Assembly (NCBI GenBank): GCA_012295275.1
Contig: CM022678.1
Coordinates: 12,181,829-12,245,828, forward strand
Reading direction: 5' to 3'
Origin: Chrysomallon squamiferum
Lineage: Eukaryota; Mollusca; Gastropoda; Neomphalida; Peltospiridae
Length of the DNA: 64,000 bases
The notes beneath the pieces are model-generated. The model had not been told where the DNA came from, searched no databases, and worked only from the letters and a program-made list of their open reading frames with translations. Positions 1-11,617 of the stretch are shown piece by piece (the stretch's first letter is position 1; the number at the start of each line of letters is the position of its first letter). Position numbers and translations under genes: made by a program.

Positions 1-1725
1 TTCGCATCTTCTGAAAAGTGTAAACGTTTTTCCAGGTACACCATTTAGGTTCTCCATGACACCGTACACGCTGGAGCTGTCCACCATGATGCTGTCGCTG
101 TCTGTGTTGCCCTCGTCGACGTACATTGATCGGAATGTGGCAAATGGAAATCCCTTACTGGACTGTTTAAATATGAGCTCAGAAACAACAAGTTCCGTTC
201 TGTCCACTTTCGAAATCAACGTCAGCTTTGCTTTTTCTCCATTTCTGTAAAGAATCTTCAACTCTCGTTTTTCGACGTCAATATCCACTTGATCAATGGG
301 AGCAGAAGGTCTGACGAGGTTAGGATCAGATGTTCCAACGACAACTGATGTTCCGAACGGAATCCAGTCTAATCCAGGAGGAGCGAGGGGCAGCAGACGA
401 ACGTTTCCGTCCTGATAGAGAACAAAAATCTCACTGAAACCTTTGGCCCAAGGAACAGACAGGGCGATTTTAAAATAATCAGTACGAAAATTCTTTCTAG
501 TATTCACTATCTTAACCTTCATGGTTTCCGGAGCTCTCCACCAAAAATCCTCATCAGTTCCTTCTATTGTAATTTCATTGTTAGAATGCATTGGGAAAAC
601 CCTGTTTGGTTTAATATGGCGTCTTTCTAATTTGAGCTCCTCAATGAAATGACAATTTTTCCTCGATGTGATTATTGTCAGGATTATAAGATTAAATTTA
701 ACCTCCGTCCAGGTAAAATCAGAAAAGTTCCAGACGACTTCCGTTTGCTGCTTTTTCAGTTTAGTTAATCTAAGTTTTCTAAATTTGTTTGTTCTACCTT
801 TATACCAGCAGCTTATTGAAACCACGTGATTGAGCGGCTTCAGCCTTAGACTTAATATGGAGCCTATTTCTGAATCAATGAGACCTTTAGATCGTCCTTT
901 TAATTTGAAAGTGATCCTTACTTGTTTTTTCATTAAATGTTTTGTGATCATTTTCATAACAACAGATTTTGAACGAAGAACTGCATTAGTGACGTTTTCA
1001 GGTGAAAATGTCCAGAGTAGAGGTGAAAGGAATGGGCAGTTTTCGGTATTTTCCTCTCTTCTGTTTGTAAAATCGTTATACATTGGAAGTGTTGCCGTTA
1101 GCTTGTACTCCGCAATTTCGTCAAGGTAGACTGGTATTTTGACGTTGTCTTCCTCCGCGCATTCCGTTGGATTACTTTTATCTGTCAATACGGCCTGCTT
1201 CTGGACATTAACATTTGGTTGGAAACTGAATAAAGGTAGATCAGATAGACAGCGAAGCTTACATTCAAATATATCTTTACTTTTGTAGCCGGTAACATTT
1301 AGTTCAATTGTATCGAACTCCATCCCATCAGAGTTGACAACTTGAATCTTTAACACGTGTATCCCTTCGTCCAGTGTTGTTGTTCCGATCTTTCCGCTGG
1401 AATGAATAACATTCCAGTTATCTCCCGTCCTTCGCGGAGTTCGTGTGCTGATTGATCCCATTTTGATACTGTTCAAGAAAACTGAACAGTTATCAGATCG
1501 GTCGCCGTTTGAGTAACGCAAGTCGAGAACAGTTACAGACGTTCGTTTGGTCAGACAGAAGGTGAAAGAAATACTTTCATTGTTTTTCAAAAGTACAGTC
1601 CTGTTCACTGAAGCGTTTGACCGAAAATGCACTGTAACGGGTACCTGTAGAGACGCAGCGTGGAAAGAGTGAACGTCACCTGAGCAACTGTAGCATAACG
1701 TAAGAAACAGCAAAAATGTTTCCAT
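1..1725 (-). CDS. Secreted protein with CBM6-like N-terminal domain, partial (3' end off window)
   Basis: The frame starts at the ATG at 1725 and stays open to position 1, 575 codons without a stop or intron. Residues 1-16 (METFLLFLTLCYSCSG) look like a signal peptide, so the product should be secreted or on the cell surface. Residues about 28-145 alternate in beta-strand fashion and end in HVLKIQVVNSDG then a D-T-I-E-L strand, a pattern I associate with CBM6/35-like carbohydrate-binding sandwiches; this is an inference. Several N-x-S/T sequons lie in this part. The second half contains PLAPPGLDWIPFGTSVVVG and, further on, FPFATFRSMYVDEGN, a compact domain I cannot name. An acceptor-like tract (ttttgttctctatcag) lies directly before the start codon, so a 5' UTR intron is possible. 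The C terminus is not in the window. Function unknown. Confidence 0.72.
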   Translation of the reverse strand, partial: METFLLFLTLCYSCSGDVHSFHAASLQVPVTVHFRSNASVNRTVLLKNNESISFTFCLTKRTSVTVLDLRYSNGDRSDNCSVFLNSIKMGSISTRTPRRTGDNWNVIHSSGKIGTTTLDEGIHVLKIQVVNSDGMEFDTIELNVTGYKSKDIFECKLRCLSDLPLFSFQPNVNVQKQAVLTDKSNPTECAEEDNVKIPVYLDEIAEYKLTATLPMYNDFTNRREENTENCPFLSPLLWTFSPENVTNAVLRSKSVVMKMITKHLMKKQVRITFKLKGRSKGLIDSEIGSILSLRLKPLNHVVSISCWYKGRTNKFRKLRLTKLKKQQTEVVWNFSDFTWTEVKFNLIILTIITSRKNCHFIEELKLERRHIKPNRVFPMHSNNEITIEGTDEDFWWRAPETMKVKIVNTRKNFRTDYFKIALSVPWAKGFSEIFVLYQDGNVRLLPLAPPGLDWIPFGTSVVVGTSDPNLVRPSAPIDQVDIDVEKRELKILYRNGEKAKLTLISKVDRTELVVSELIFKQSSKGFPFATFRSMYVDEGNTDSDSIMVDSSSVYGVMENLNGVPGKTFTLFRRCE

Positions 1726-1981
1726 CCTGATAGAGAACAAAACTTTCTAAATTCTGATTCAGAAGAATTCTGTAATTTCTCAGCTTTTTAAATCTGACAA
1801 ATTAATCTAACAAACTGTTGTGCTTTCCTTCAGAAATATTTGATAACAGCAGTGAAAAAGGCGTTCTTTTAGAACAGTATGCTACCGCTGTCCGATTCAG
1901 ACGACTTAATACCAGCTGACAGCAGTAAGCTTATTTTACATTTTTAAATAATTGTGGGGGTTTTTTAATTTTTTTTTGTTT

Positions 1982-2016
<35 letters not shown>

Positions 2017-2666
2017 TTGTTTTTTTAACGTTTGAATAGATTTATGAAATATGAGATCCATTCTAATTAAAATGTTACATATTTAACAATAAATAAAGAA
2101 ACTTCACTTTGCGTCTCAAGGCTTTTTGAAACCTAATACAGTTTGAAACTTTTGTTATCTGACATTTTTAACATTCATTGATTTAATTTATAATTTTTAT
2201 TTTTTTTTAATTTTAATTTTTTTATTATTTTAATTTTTTTATTATTTTTTTATGATGAATATTTGATTTTGATATATTGTTATTTTGAAATAAAAGAAAA
2301 TTTATTTTTCGTTTGTAATAATTTATTGTCATTTCCATTAAATCATTTTTAATAATTCACAGTGCATATGTCTTATTTTTATTTTATTAACACAATGTAT
2401 TGATCATACAGTTTTTTCATATAGCTATGTCGCGATCAATGCAATCTTTTATCAACGTCTACAGTTTACTGATCAGTGGGCATTCTAACAACAGCCTCTA
2501 ACATTAGCAGTATGGTCTTTCTATACCTGAATCAAAAACACTGAGAAATGCAGCTTCACGCGTCAGTAGTGAAAGGGGACGTAATTCGATATTACTTTCA
2601 GTCAGCTGATACAGTAATAACGATTTTATTGTTTCAGAATAACTGAATTAGTTTAATCAAGTAATT

Positions 2667-2753
<87 letters not shown>
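2667..2753. repeat. (CA)n then (GA)n microsatellite
   Basis: A short CA run passes directly into roughly 78 bp of uninterrupted GA. Confidence 0.95.
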
Positions 2754-2754
<1 letters not shown>

Positions 2755-2958
2755 AGCGCTGAATTTGTAAAAGGTTCTTAGGCAGATATGAAAATATCGG
2801 TTTATTATGATTATTATTATTATTATGTTGTTGTTGTTGAGGGGTTTATTATGGAGACTATTTACTTTTTGTTGAGTATCATTATTACGGCTGAAAGTCC
2901 AGAGAGAGACCTCGGTTTAATGACCCGTTATGTACATCTTTTAGCACGACAGCAGATA

Positions 2959-2989
<31 letters not shown>

Positions 2990-3197
2990 GGTTTGTTTTT
3001 CACTGTATATTTATTTTCGTTTTTACTGATTAGTGACTGATTCATTATCGACTTATACCGAGGTGACACTGTAATACTAGATTACATGTAATTTTCATTT
3101 CTTATTATTCTTTTTAACTGAATGACTTATTTCTATTGTTTATTGATTACTGAGTGATATATTGTATATTAACAACATGTATCGAGGTAACACCGTA

Positions 3198-3459
3198 AGG
3201 GAGGGCCCAAAGTGGTTTTTCAGGTTTTAAAATATATATATATATATATATGTTTTGTTGTTGTTGTTGTTTTGTTGTTTTTAGATTTCTGTCAAAGTAT
3301 AGAACAATGTAGCACACGCCTGCCAGTGTCTCTGTTGCACGCTATCATGTTATAGTCCATGTGAACCGTGTGTAATTTTTCGATAATGACTTTTCTTAAT
3401 GTTTTTGTGTCTTTTTTGCCATGGACCCCCACCCTGATCAGAAAAACTGGATCCGCCAC
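3198..3459 (+). mobile_element. MITE-like dispersed repeat, copy A
   Basis: This stretch aligns by eye with 60902-61166 in the same order: a GGGAGGG block, then TTTCAGGTTTT, TTTCTGTC, GTATAGAACA, GTGAACCGTGTGTAATTTTT (first base differs in copy B), ATGGAC and a final GGATCCGCC. The copy is diverged and has a (TA)n plus GTT insertion at 3233-3275. No coding capacity. It lacks the left GGGCGGA terminus seen in copy B. Confidence 0.6.
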
Positions 3460-3688
3460 AGATTTGTGAATTATTTATTACACATTTACGATGCATATAC
3501 GGAGTCTCTTTCAGATGTCACGACTTGTGACGTCAATTGCTTATAAATATAAATTTGACCTTCGACATAAAATACCATAATTTCACAGTGAATTAAATTG
3601 AAAAGTAATTACGAAAAAAAAAAAAAAATCAAAGGATTACAACATAATGTTGTAAACAACCAAAAAAATTTGAAATAATAATAGAAAT

Positions 3689-3723
<35 letters not shown>

Positions 3724-4414
3724 ACTTATCGAGAAAAAAAAAAATAAAAAATTTATTTTTCTTCGACGTGACGAAATCTACACAATTTAAATATGTTGAA
3801 TCTAGTTTCGTTATCACTCAATAATCACAATATAACTAATTGCGTTAGTATTCCATATTTCGACTAATAACGTAAAATAAATTCAATTTATGCATGGATG
3901 AATATCTGTATGTGTATGCATGTATGTATTTGTTAGACCGAATTGAAATGATCTGTCATAACATTAAAGAATGAATGCGCTCACAAGGAAAGTTTGTTTT
4001 AAAAAAATTATCATAGAAGAAAAATAATAAGCTTCAACTGACTTTTCCATTGGAAATGTAATATATTAACATTTAAAATGTTTAAGTTATCATTTTATTT
4101 CATTTAATAATTACATGTGTTATTTATAATCACTGCCTCTCGCAAGAAACTGTTCATGGAAAAGGTGCGCGCACTGACAGTTGGGTGGATTTGGCACGTT
4201 TATGGGCGGCTGTTGTGTGATTAGTTTGTAGTATGGTTGGCCAGACAGACGGCAAACGACTGTAATACTACCGTTTTCAAAGTGAACGATGACTTGCAGT
4301 TTACACTCGAATTCCAATTAGGATCGGTACACGCAATCAAATATTTAATTTTTAACATGCGTAAAGTACCGGTCTTAGGGATCGTGTCAAAAGGTTTTAT
4401 ACAATTCAAATGCA

Positions 4415-4417
<3 letters not shown>

Positions 4418-4470
<53 letters not shown>
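4418..4470. repeat. (ATT)n microsatellite
   Basis: Uninterrupted ATT triplets, about 17 units. Confidence 0.95.
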
Positions 4471-4471
<1 letters not shown>

Positions 4472-5420
4472 TGGTTTCTATTACTTTGGCGAGAAAGATG
4501 TACCTACCTTTTCCTTTTACAGTTGTGAAATTTAGTATATATAACGTGTTATGTACTGAAATGCTACCATTTCGAGATTACAGTTATTTTGATGAGCCTT
4601 CAGCAGAAAAGAACATTTAATTTATTTTTTATTATTATTATTTTATGTTATTTGTGCATATCTTGACGGAACAATATATGCACAGTATTAGGAAAACATT
4701 AGTTCAAACGACATGGTGTGAATGAAAAACGTAGTGGTACAAAATGAGATACCTTTACATAATAATGACATTTTAAAACGACAAATTTTCAATCGACTTT
4801 AATTTGTCAAATTTTTAATACGACAGTGATATATTGCAAATATAACTAACAATTTGCTGACTGGAAAACATATCGTGATCGTTTAACAATAATTAACTTT
4901 TTAATTTTTATTGTTATTTTTTCTTCTGTTAATAACATCTGTACAAATAATAAATATTTTAGGTAATATTTAATTTTATATGTATAAGACAATAATGATA
5001 AGAACTGCTGTCAGTTGTCATCGTATTGAAGGAGAAACTTTGCTGTTAATGAAGAATATGATACAACCCCGGTTTACGAAATGTTATCACTTTCTGTCGA
5101 GTCATGATACGGCTTTTACCAGATATCCAACAAAAAAACGACTTGCTACACAACTATTGCATTACAACTTCCCCGTTATATGATAGACGTTTTAATGTTT
5201 GAACATTTTTATCTTTCAACCACTGTCTTACTCATTTATCATTTGATATTTCAATTTGGATGTCATTGAAAATTATTCCCTGGTGTTTTTGTTATTTTTT
5301 CCATCAAACAACAGTTCACTGAATACAACATGGAACTGATTTTATTACGAACTATTTGTTTGTGTGTGTGTGTGTGCGTGTGTGTGTGTTTGTGTAATTT
5401 GTTGTTGTTGTTGTTGTTGA

Positions 5421-5463
<43 letters not shown>

Positions 5464-6434
5464 ATAGTGAACATCGCGCCAGTGAATTTAAACTGAAAAT
5501 ATTCTATTTTGATCTGATAATAACAATAATGCTAATTTGTGAATTTGATGTCTTTATGGTACAATAGGTGAAATATGCTGAGCTGAAAATGAGTGACATG
5601 TAGGAAATATACAACATTAATTATTCACTAGGTAGAGACACACACACATTAAACGGAAATTCAGCCTGGCTAATAATGTTATTCTCGTAAAGAGTATTAA
5701 TTCAACGAAAGTGGAAATATTTATTGGCACACACACACACACACACACACATATGAATACATAGATAAATATATGGATAGACAGAGATAATAATGAAGAT
5801 AGATAAGCAGACAAACCGAAAGATAGATAGATAGTCAGACAGAGAGACAGATAGATAGATGGACTGATAAAATAAATGAAAAAAAGAAGAAAAATTCCAA
5901 AACGATCATAAAATTTTCTTATAAACCTTTTTTTCATGATATCACTAGACGGGAGTGTTGTTTTAACCGTTGTAATATTTCGGTGAGATTCTTTATTTAA
6001 AAAAAAGAAGAAACAAAGTAAAAAGTGAGTGACCGATAGAAAAGCAACATCAAAATATATATTTCCGTCTGCTGCACTATTAAATCAGAAAAAAAAACCT
6101 GAAATTTCTATTTTGAAAGTGATTTACCTTTTGCTATTTTATTTAATTATTTATATTTTGATATACCTGCAGTGGATGTAAAATGTATTAAAATTCAATT
6201 AAGATAAAACATAATGAGTTGTTTTACAATTAGTATTATAAATGCAGTAGATATTTTTAGAAAACCAGTGGATTTCCTACAGACGACATAGCGCATTACA
6301 GCTGAAAATTAGGTTTATTCGAGAAGACGAAAAAACATCGGAATAAATATGCAAACGCCTGTGATAAGCGTTGACGACATGGTTGAGTAACGTGCTTTTT
6401 TAGGTTATGTCAACAATCAGATAAAATACACACT

Positions 6435-6445
6435 ATGACGCTGCA
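6435..6445 (+). promoter_or_regulatory. Antioxidant response element match upstream of GCLC
   Basis: ATGACGCTGCA fits the core RTGACNNNGCR, and the following AATT fits the A/T-rich extension. It lies 83 bp before the GCLC start codon and about 17 bp upstream of a TATA-like box. Vertebrate GCLC is a classical target of Nrf2-small Maf dimers at such sites, so control by Nrf2/CncC is plausible. A single 11-bp match in AT-rich DNA is not proof. Confidence 0.5.
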
Positions 6446-6461
6446 AATTTAGACAACATCT

Positions 6462-6470
6462 CTATAAATA
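6462..6470 (+). promoter_or_regulatory. TATA-like box of GCLC
   Basis: CTATAAATA lies about 48-56 bp before the GCLC ATG. If used, transcription would begin near 6493 and the 5' UTR would be only about 25 bases. In an AT-rich genome a chance match is possible. Confidence 0.45.
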
Positions 6471-6517
6471 TTGCTCATCGTAGACGTTGCCGATTTGTAA
6501 TTTTTGACTTCGACGAT

Positions 6518-6667
6518 ATGGGTTTACTTACTGAAGGAACGCCATTTACGTGGGAAGAAACGAAAGCACACGCGGACCATGTTAGAAAACATGGAATTCG
6601 ACAGTTCATCAATCAGTATAAAAAACTACGTGAAAGAACAAGAGATATTTTATACTGGGGTGACGAG
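6518..6667 (+). CDS. GCLC: GCLC exon 1 (residues 1-50)
   Basis: Begins with [16 protein letters not shown], near-identical to the animal GCLC N terminus, which fixes the start codon. Ends WGDE in phase 0 before the donor GTAAGA; the open frame beyond it is intronic. Confidence 0.95.
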
Positions 6668-9095
6668 GTAAGATCATTTTTAGTATTTTTCAGTGAAGAG
6701 TTTCAAAGGAAATTGCAAATATAGCTTAGTTTTGTTAAAACGTGACAAATAATATAAAAATTATAGGACATCTGCAGACATCCGGGTTCTGATCTGTCAG
6801 AATGGTCCGAGTTAAACGTTTTATTTTTATTTTTATTTTTTAAATTGTTTTGGCTTTTTTTCTGCTATGGCTATTTCTAATAATGTTCGTTAATTAAAAA
6901 TAACTAACTAACTAAATAAATAAATTAACAAAGACTATATACTATATATTTTTATATCACTCTACATACATACATACATATTAAAATGAAAAGTAATAAC
7001 TTTTTGATGATATATGGTTATTATATGCAAAATCAGTTGTAATTACAGGTGTAATAATGTTTGTTTTACTTAAAAAAAGGAAAGATGAAAAGATAACACT
7101 GATTTAGTGATTATATATATTAAAATAAAAATAAATATAGCAATAATAACTGCTAAATAAATACCTTGTTATTAATTAATTATATCATTTACATTTTGAC
7201 CAACTGTTAATTAGTAATTATTACAGATGGGCTTTTGGATTGGAACTACATTATATATATAGATAGATAAATAGATAGATCAATATAAATTATGATTTTT
7301 CCCACCTATCAGTGGCCTTGACATACATTTCTTTTACTTTTTTCTCAGTTTGATAATTAATAGTACATCTGAATTTTATTTAAAGATTACTTATCTTTAA
7401 ACCTATTAGAAATGCAAATTCAGAATCTTCATGCAGTCCAACTGAAAGTATGGAAATATGATACTTCATGCTTATTACTATTATTACATTATTATTCGTA
7501 AGTGAAATTTAAGAGTGCTTATAAATAACTGAGTAAATTATACTGAACTCATAACAAACTTTAAAAAAAAAAATTATTATTAAGATAAAAAAAAAAAAAA
7601 TAAAAAAATAAATAAAAAATAAGACAATTAATAATGAATATAATTAAATAGGAAATGATTTAAAAAGAAGAAGAAGAAGAAAAAGGAATAATTGGAATTT
7701 TGTGTTTCTGGATAATAAAAAGGGTAAACAGTGACAACATTTGACCATGTTTCTCATGGCTGTTTTCCCAGCTCATGTCAGTGATAATTTACAGTTTGTT
7801 AATGACTTGTTTACTGTAAATTTCCTTTTGGGTCAGAGAAGCGAGATAATTGCGAGCTACCCTTTCAGATATTTATACCTGCAGCAACCCAGGTGTGCTA
7901 GGAACTAAATAGGGTGTCATGTGACTTCAGGTGTTTTAATTAGTGAACCTTGACCATGAGAATTAGTTTGTGAACAAGCACGGTCATCTCGAGATAAATA
8001 AAAGTAACTTGTAAATATTTATTTTTATAATTTATAATGGGGAAAACACATACATTGATTTTTGCCAAAAGAAATTTATAAAATAAAGTTGATGTTTATA
8101 AAAATCATATAAATGAAGGAATAAACTTATTTTTTTATTTTTTTATTTATTAAACATTTTAAAAATTATTTTAGAAATATATATAAAATATACCAAAACA
8201 GTAACCATTAGTACACATAAAGAGCTATATAATGTAATAAAATGGAAGAACAATATACAGATATAAAAACAATTTAAAAAATGTCAAAGTATATGCAAAG
8301 AAAAATGCAGACTAAGTTGGGTTAGGTTTTTAAATTTTATTTTTTTAATATATGTGTGTTCATGTGTGTGTGTTTGTATATTATATTAATATTTTATTGT
8401 CATAAAGAATGATAAGCCAAAAATATCCCAATAATTATTAATAAAATGTTGATAATGTTTATGTTTTGCAGGTGGAATACCAGTTGATAAAGTTTGACCA
8501 TAAGAATAAGAGAGCCACTCTAGCATTAAAAACACAATATGTCCTTTCTGAACTGATGAAAAAGGAAAAGGAATGCCCAGAGTAAGTCTACCACCAAGTT
8601 TTATTGTAAAATAATTGTTTTCTGAATGAATCTTGAGTAAATATACCACCACCACTTACTAAATAATATTATGTAATCGTAAATCTACCATCATAGGCCT
8701 ATTATACAGTAATCTGAATTAATCTTGAGTAAGTCTACTAAAAGGAATTAAAGATATATAATAATTCTACCATCATGTTTTATTGCAAAATAAAAGCTTT
8801 CTGAATTAATTATGAGTAAGTCTACTGCCACAAGTTATTATAAAAAGATTTTTATATAATATAATTTCTAACTGTAAAATAATAGTATTGTAATTTATCC
8901 TGAATAAAACACTAAAACTATTCCTTAAATAAGTTTTAGTAAGACTATACCACCCACTTCTTATTAATGTTTTTAACTCAGTAATATTATTCTTAATTAA
9001 ACCCTAGTAGGAATATTACTATCACCTGTTATAAAAAACATGACAATATTCTTAAATAATCCACACTAAGTTTATTTCCGTATCCTCTGTTCTTC

Positions 9096-9147
<52 letters not shown>

Positions 9148-11577
9148 AATATATAGATATAGATGTATATCAGATATACATATGTGTGTGTGTGTGTGTG
9201 TGGACTGTTAAAACCGGATTTACTTGAGACCAACTAGACATGGCGTTTTAGACAAAGGTCAAACTGAGATGAAATTGGTATATGTTTTATTACAAATGTT
9301 ATCAAATGTCTATCAAATGTCAGCTCAGAGATAGTCTATCACAGATGACTGCATTTTTTTTCATGTTTCTTTTCAAAGCAAACCCCACTGTCATGGCCTT
9401 CATTTGTAACACTGGTTGCAAAACTCTGCTTTTGGTAGTAGTATCAGCAAGAGATTTAATTTCTTTTACTATTTTAAAAACATCATTGTACAAAATATAG
9501 TCAGTGTGCTTCAAATTTTTGACTTGCTGGTCTTCAGTTTCTCTCTGCTGAACTGTAGAGTTGCCAGTAATAGCAGAGGTCTCGGTACATACTGTAAATG
9601 AAACAGACACTTTGATTTTATTTAATTGCTGGTAAAATAAACTTGTTAATATTCAATGCATTTGGTGCAGTTATTTATTGGAGTGTTTTTGACAAACAAG
9701 TAATTTGAACATTGTTCAAAGTACTTGTACGCTGAAACGTTTCTGTACCATCCCTTACCTTGCCCCAGTTAAGCTGATACCTGCCATCTCTTTCACAAAT
9801 GCTGGGGAGAGCACTGAATGGTCACTAAGTTTTAAACTGCATGGTGAAATCTTTTCCTTTCCACAGTGGATTTTATGAAAGCTCTTCTGTTAGGAAAAGT
9901 TGATGCAATTCTTAGGTCACTGACATTACAACAAATTTAGTAAGTCAGTGCAAATAGGGCAACATACATGTTTATGAAACTTCTACTTTTGACAATAAAT
10001 GAGTGAATTCACTTAGATACACTAATATAAATCTTGTTCATCTAGCTGCATGTAATAATTACAAGAAGCATTGTTTATTAAACCTTTAAAAAATAAAATC
10101 TATATATATTCATATTTGATTGTGACGAGTCTCCAACTATTTTGTTAACAGAACTGACCAAGCCCATTGTTTCTTTGTACATAATTTGACATCATCAGAG
10201 AATGCAGACAGAGCTGATTGGATCTAAGTATATTTTAAAACAGAAGTTTATCACTATAACATAAATTATTCTAATCAAAGGCCAAACCTCGGAGATAATT
10301 AATATTAGATGCATTTATCTCTGATTATACAGTCTAACTAATTCCCTGGCAAACATACACATGATGATGATGAGGCATTTTTGAAAGGTTTCCAGAGAAT
10401 GTTTATAATCAACAGTTACTCAGCTTTAACACCATGTCTTATATTGCTAATTATTTTCCAGTGATCATCCAACAACATGGAGACCTGAGTATGCAGAGTA
10501 CATGGTGGAGGGCACGCCCGGGAGTCCATACGGTGGGCTTATGGCTAATTTCAATGTCGTGGAGGCCAACATGAAACTGAGGTAAACTGGATTTTTTAAA
10601 TTCATATTTCTGTATATTAGTAATAATAATACTTGCACACATCCTTTTTGTATTGCTTTTTATCTCTGTGTATTATTTGTCTTTCTGTAAATGAAATATA
10701 ATAATCAGTGCATTGTTATTTATTAACAAAGTCTAGTAAAAAGAACATAAAAAAAAGATTAAAGAATTATTAAAATACTTTATTAAGTTTTAAAATCAGT
10801 GCCAGCTGGCTTCTTGTTTGTCACCATTTGATGACTGAATCATAAATATTTATTGTTATTTATCTCTTTATAAATGAATTATAATAACTGCATTGTTATT
10901 TATTTCTGTATTGTTATTTACGTCTCCTTAAATAAAATAATAAATTTTCATTGTATATTTATTTATTTATTTATTTCTGTAAATCGATTAAACTAACCAC
11001 TAGTAAAATAATTTTCTTTGATGATTATAATAAACAACTTTTAGAACTCCAGTCACCAAGGATAAAGCAGTATTCAGTATTTGTTTAAGTTCAGATCACA
11101 GGAATATTTTTAATTTACTTTTTTTTATTTAATTATTTTATACTTCATCTTGAAAAAGAAACTTTGATGATTTATTATGTTCAGTAAATATTTATGATTC
11201 AGTCATCAAATGGATGTGACAAACACGAAACCAGCTGGAATTGATTTTAAAACTTAATAAAGTATTTTAATAATTCTTTAATCTTTTTTTATGTTCTTTT
11301 TACTAGACTTTGTTAATAAAAAAAAACTCAACAATAACAAACAATAAAATTAATACTGTAATAATAAAAACCCCAAAAAAACAGTAACAAAGACTAACAA
11401 AATTAGTACTTCAGTAATAATTAAAAAAACAAAAACAAAACCACTAATAAAATGTAATCTTATGTTATGCTTGGAATGATGTGTTTTTGGTACCACAGAA
11501 CAGAAGTTAATAAAAGTTTCAAATTTCAAACTGAGTCAGTATAACTGAAAAATATGCTTAGTGTGTTGTTAGTAATT

Positions 11578-11617
<40 letters not shown>

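Larger units (their letters stand above)
1726..6434. other. Intergenic region between the secreted-protein gene and GCLC
   Basis: The two flanking genes are divergently transcribed, so promoters of both should lie here. I see AT-rich sequence with poly-T (about 1988-2013), (CA)n(GA)n (2667-2753), TA tracts (3233-3251, 3694-3719), ATT repeats (4418-4470, 5418-5462), TG (5357-5390) and CA (5730-5752). A MITE-like repeat copy lies at 3198-3459. No convincing exon was found. Confidence 0.6.

Noticed and set aside
4120-4620. Overlapping open frames on both strands around an ATT repeat
   Set aside because: No recognisable protein; one frame is extended by an Ile run from the repeat.
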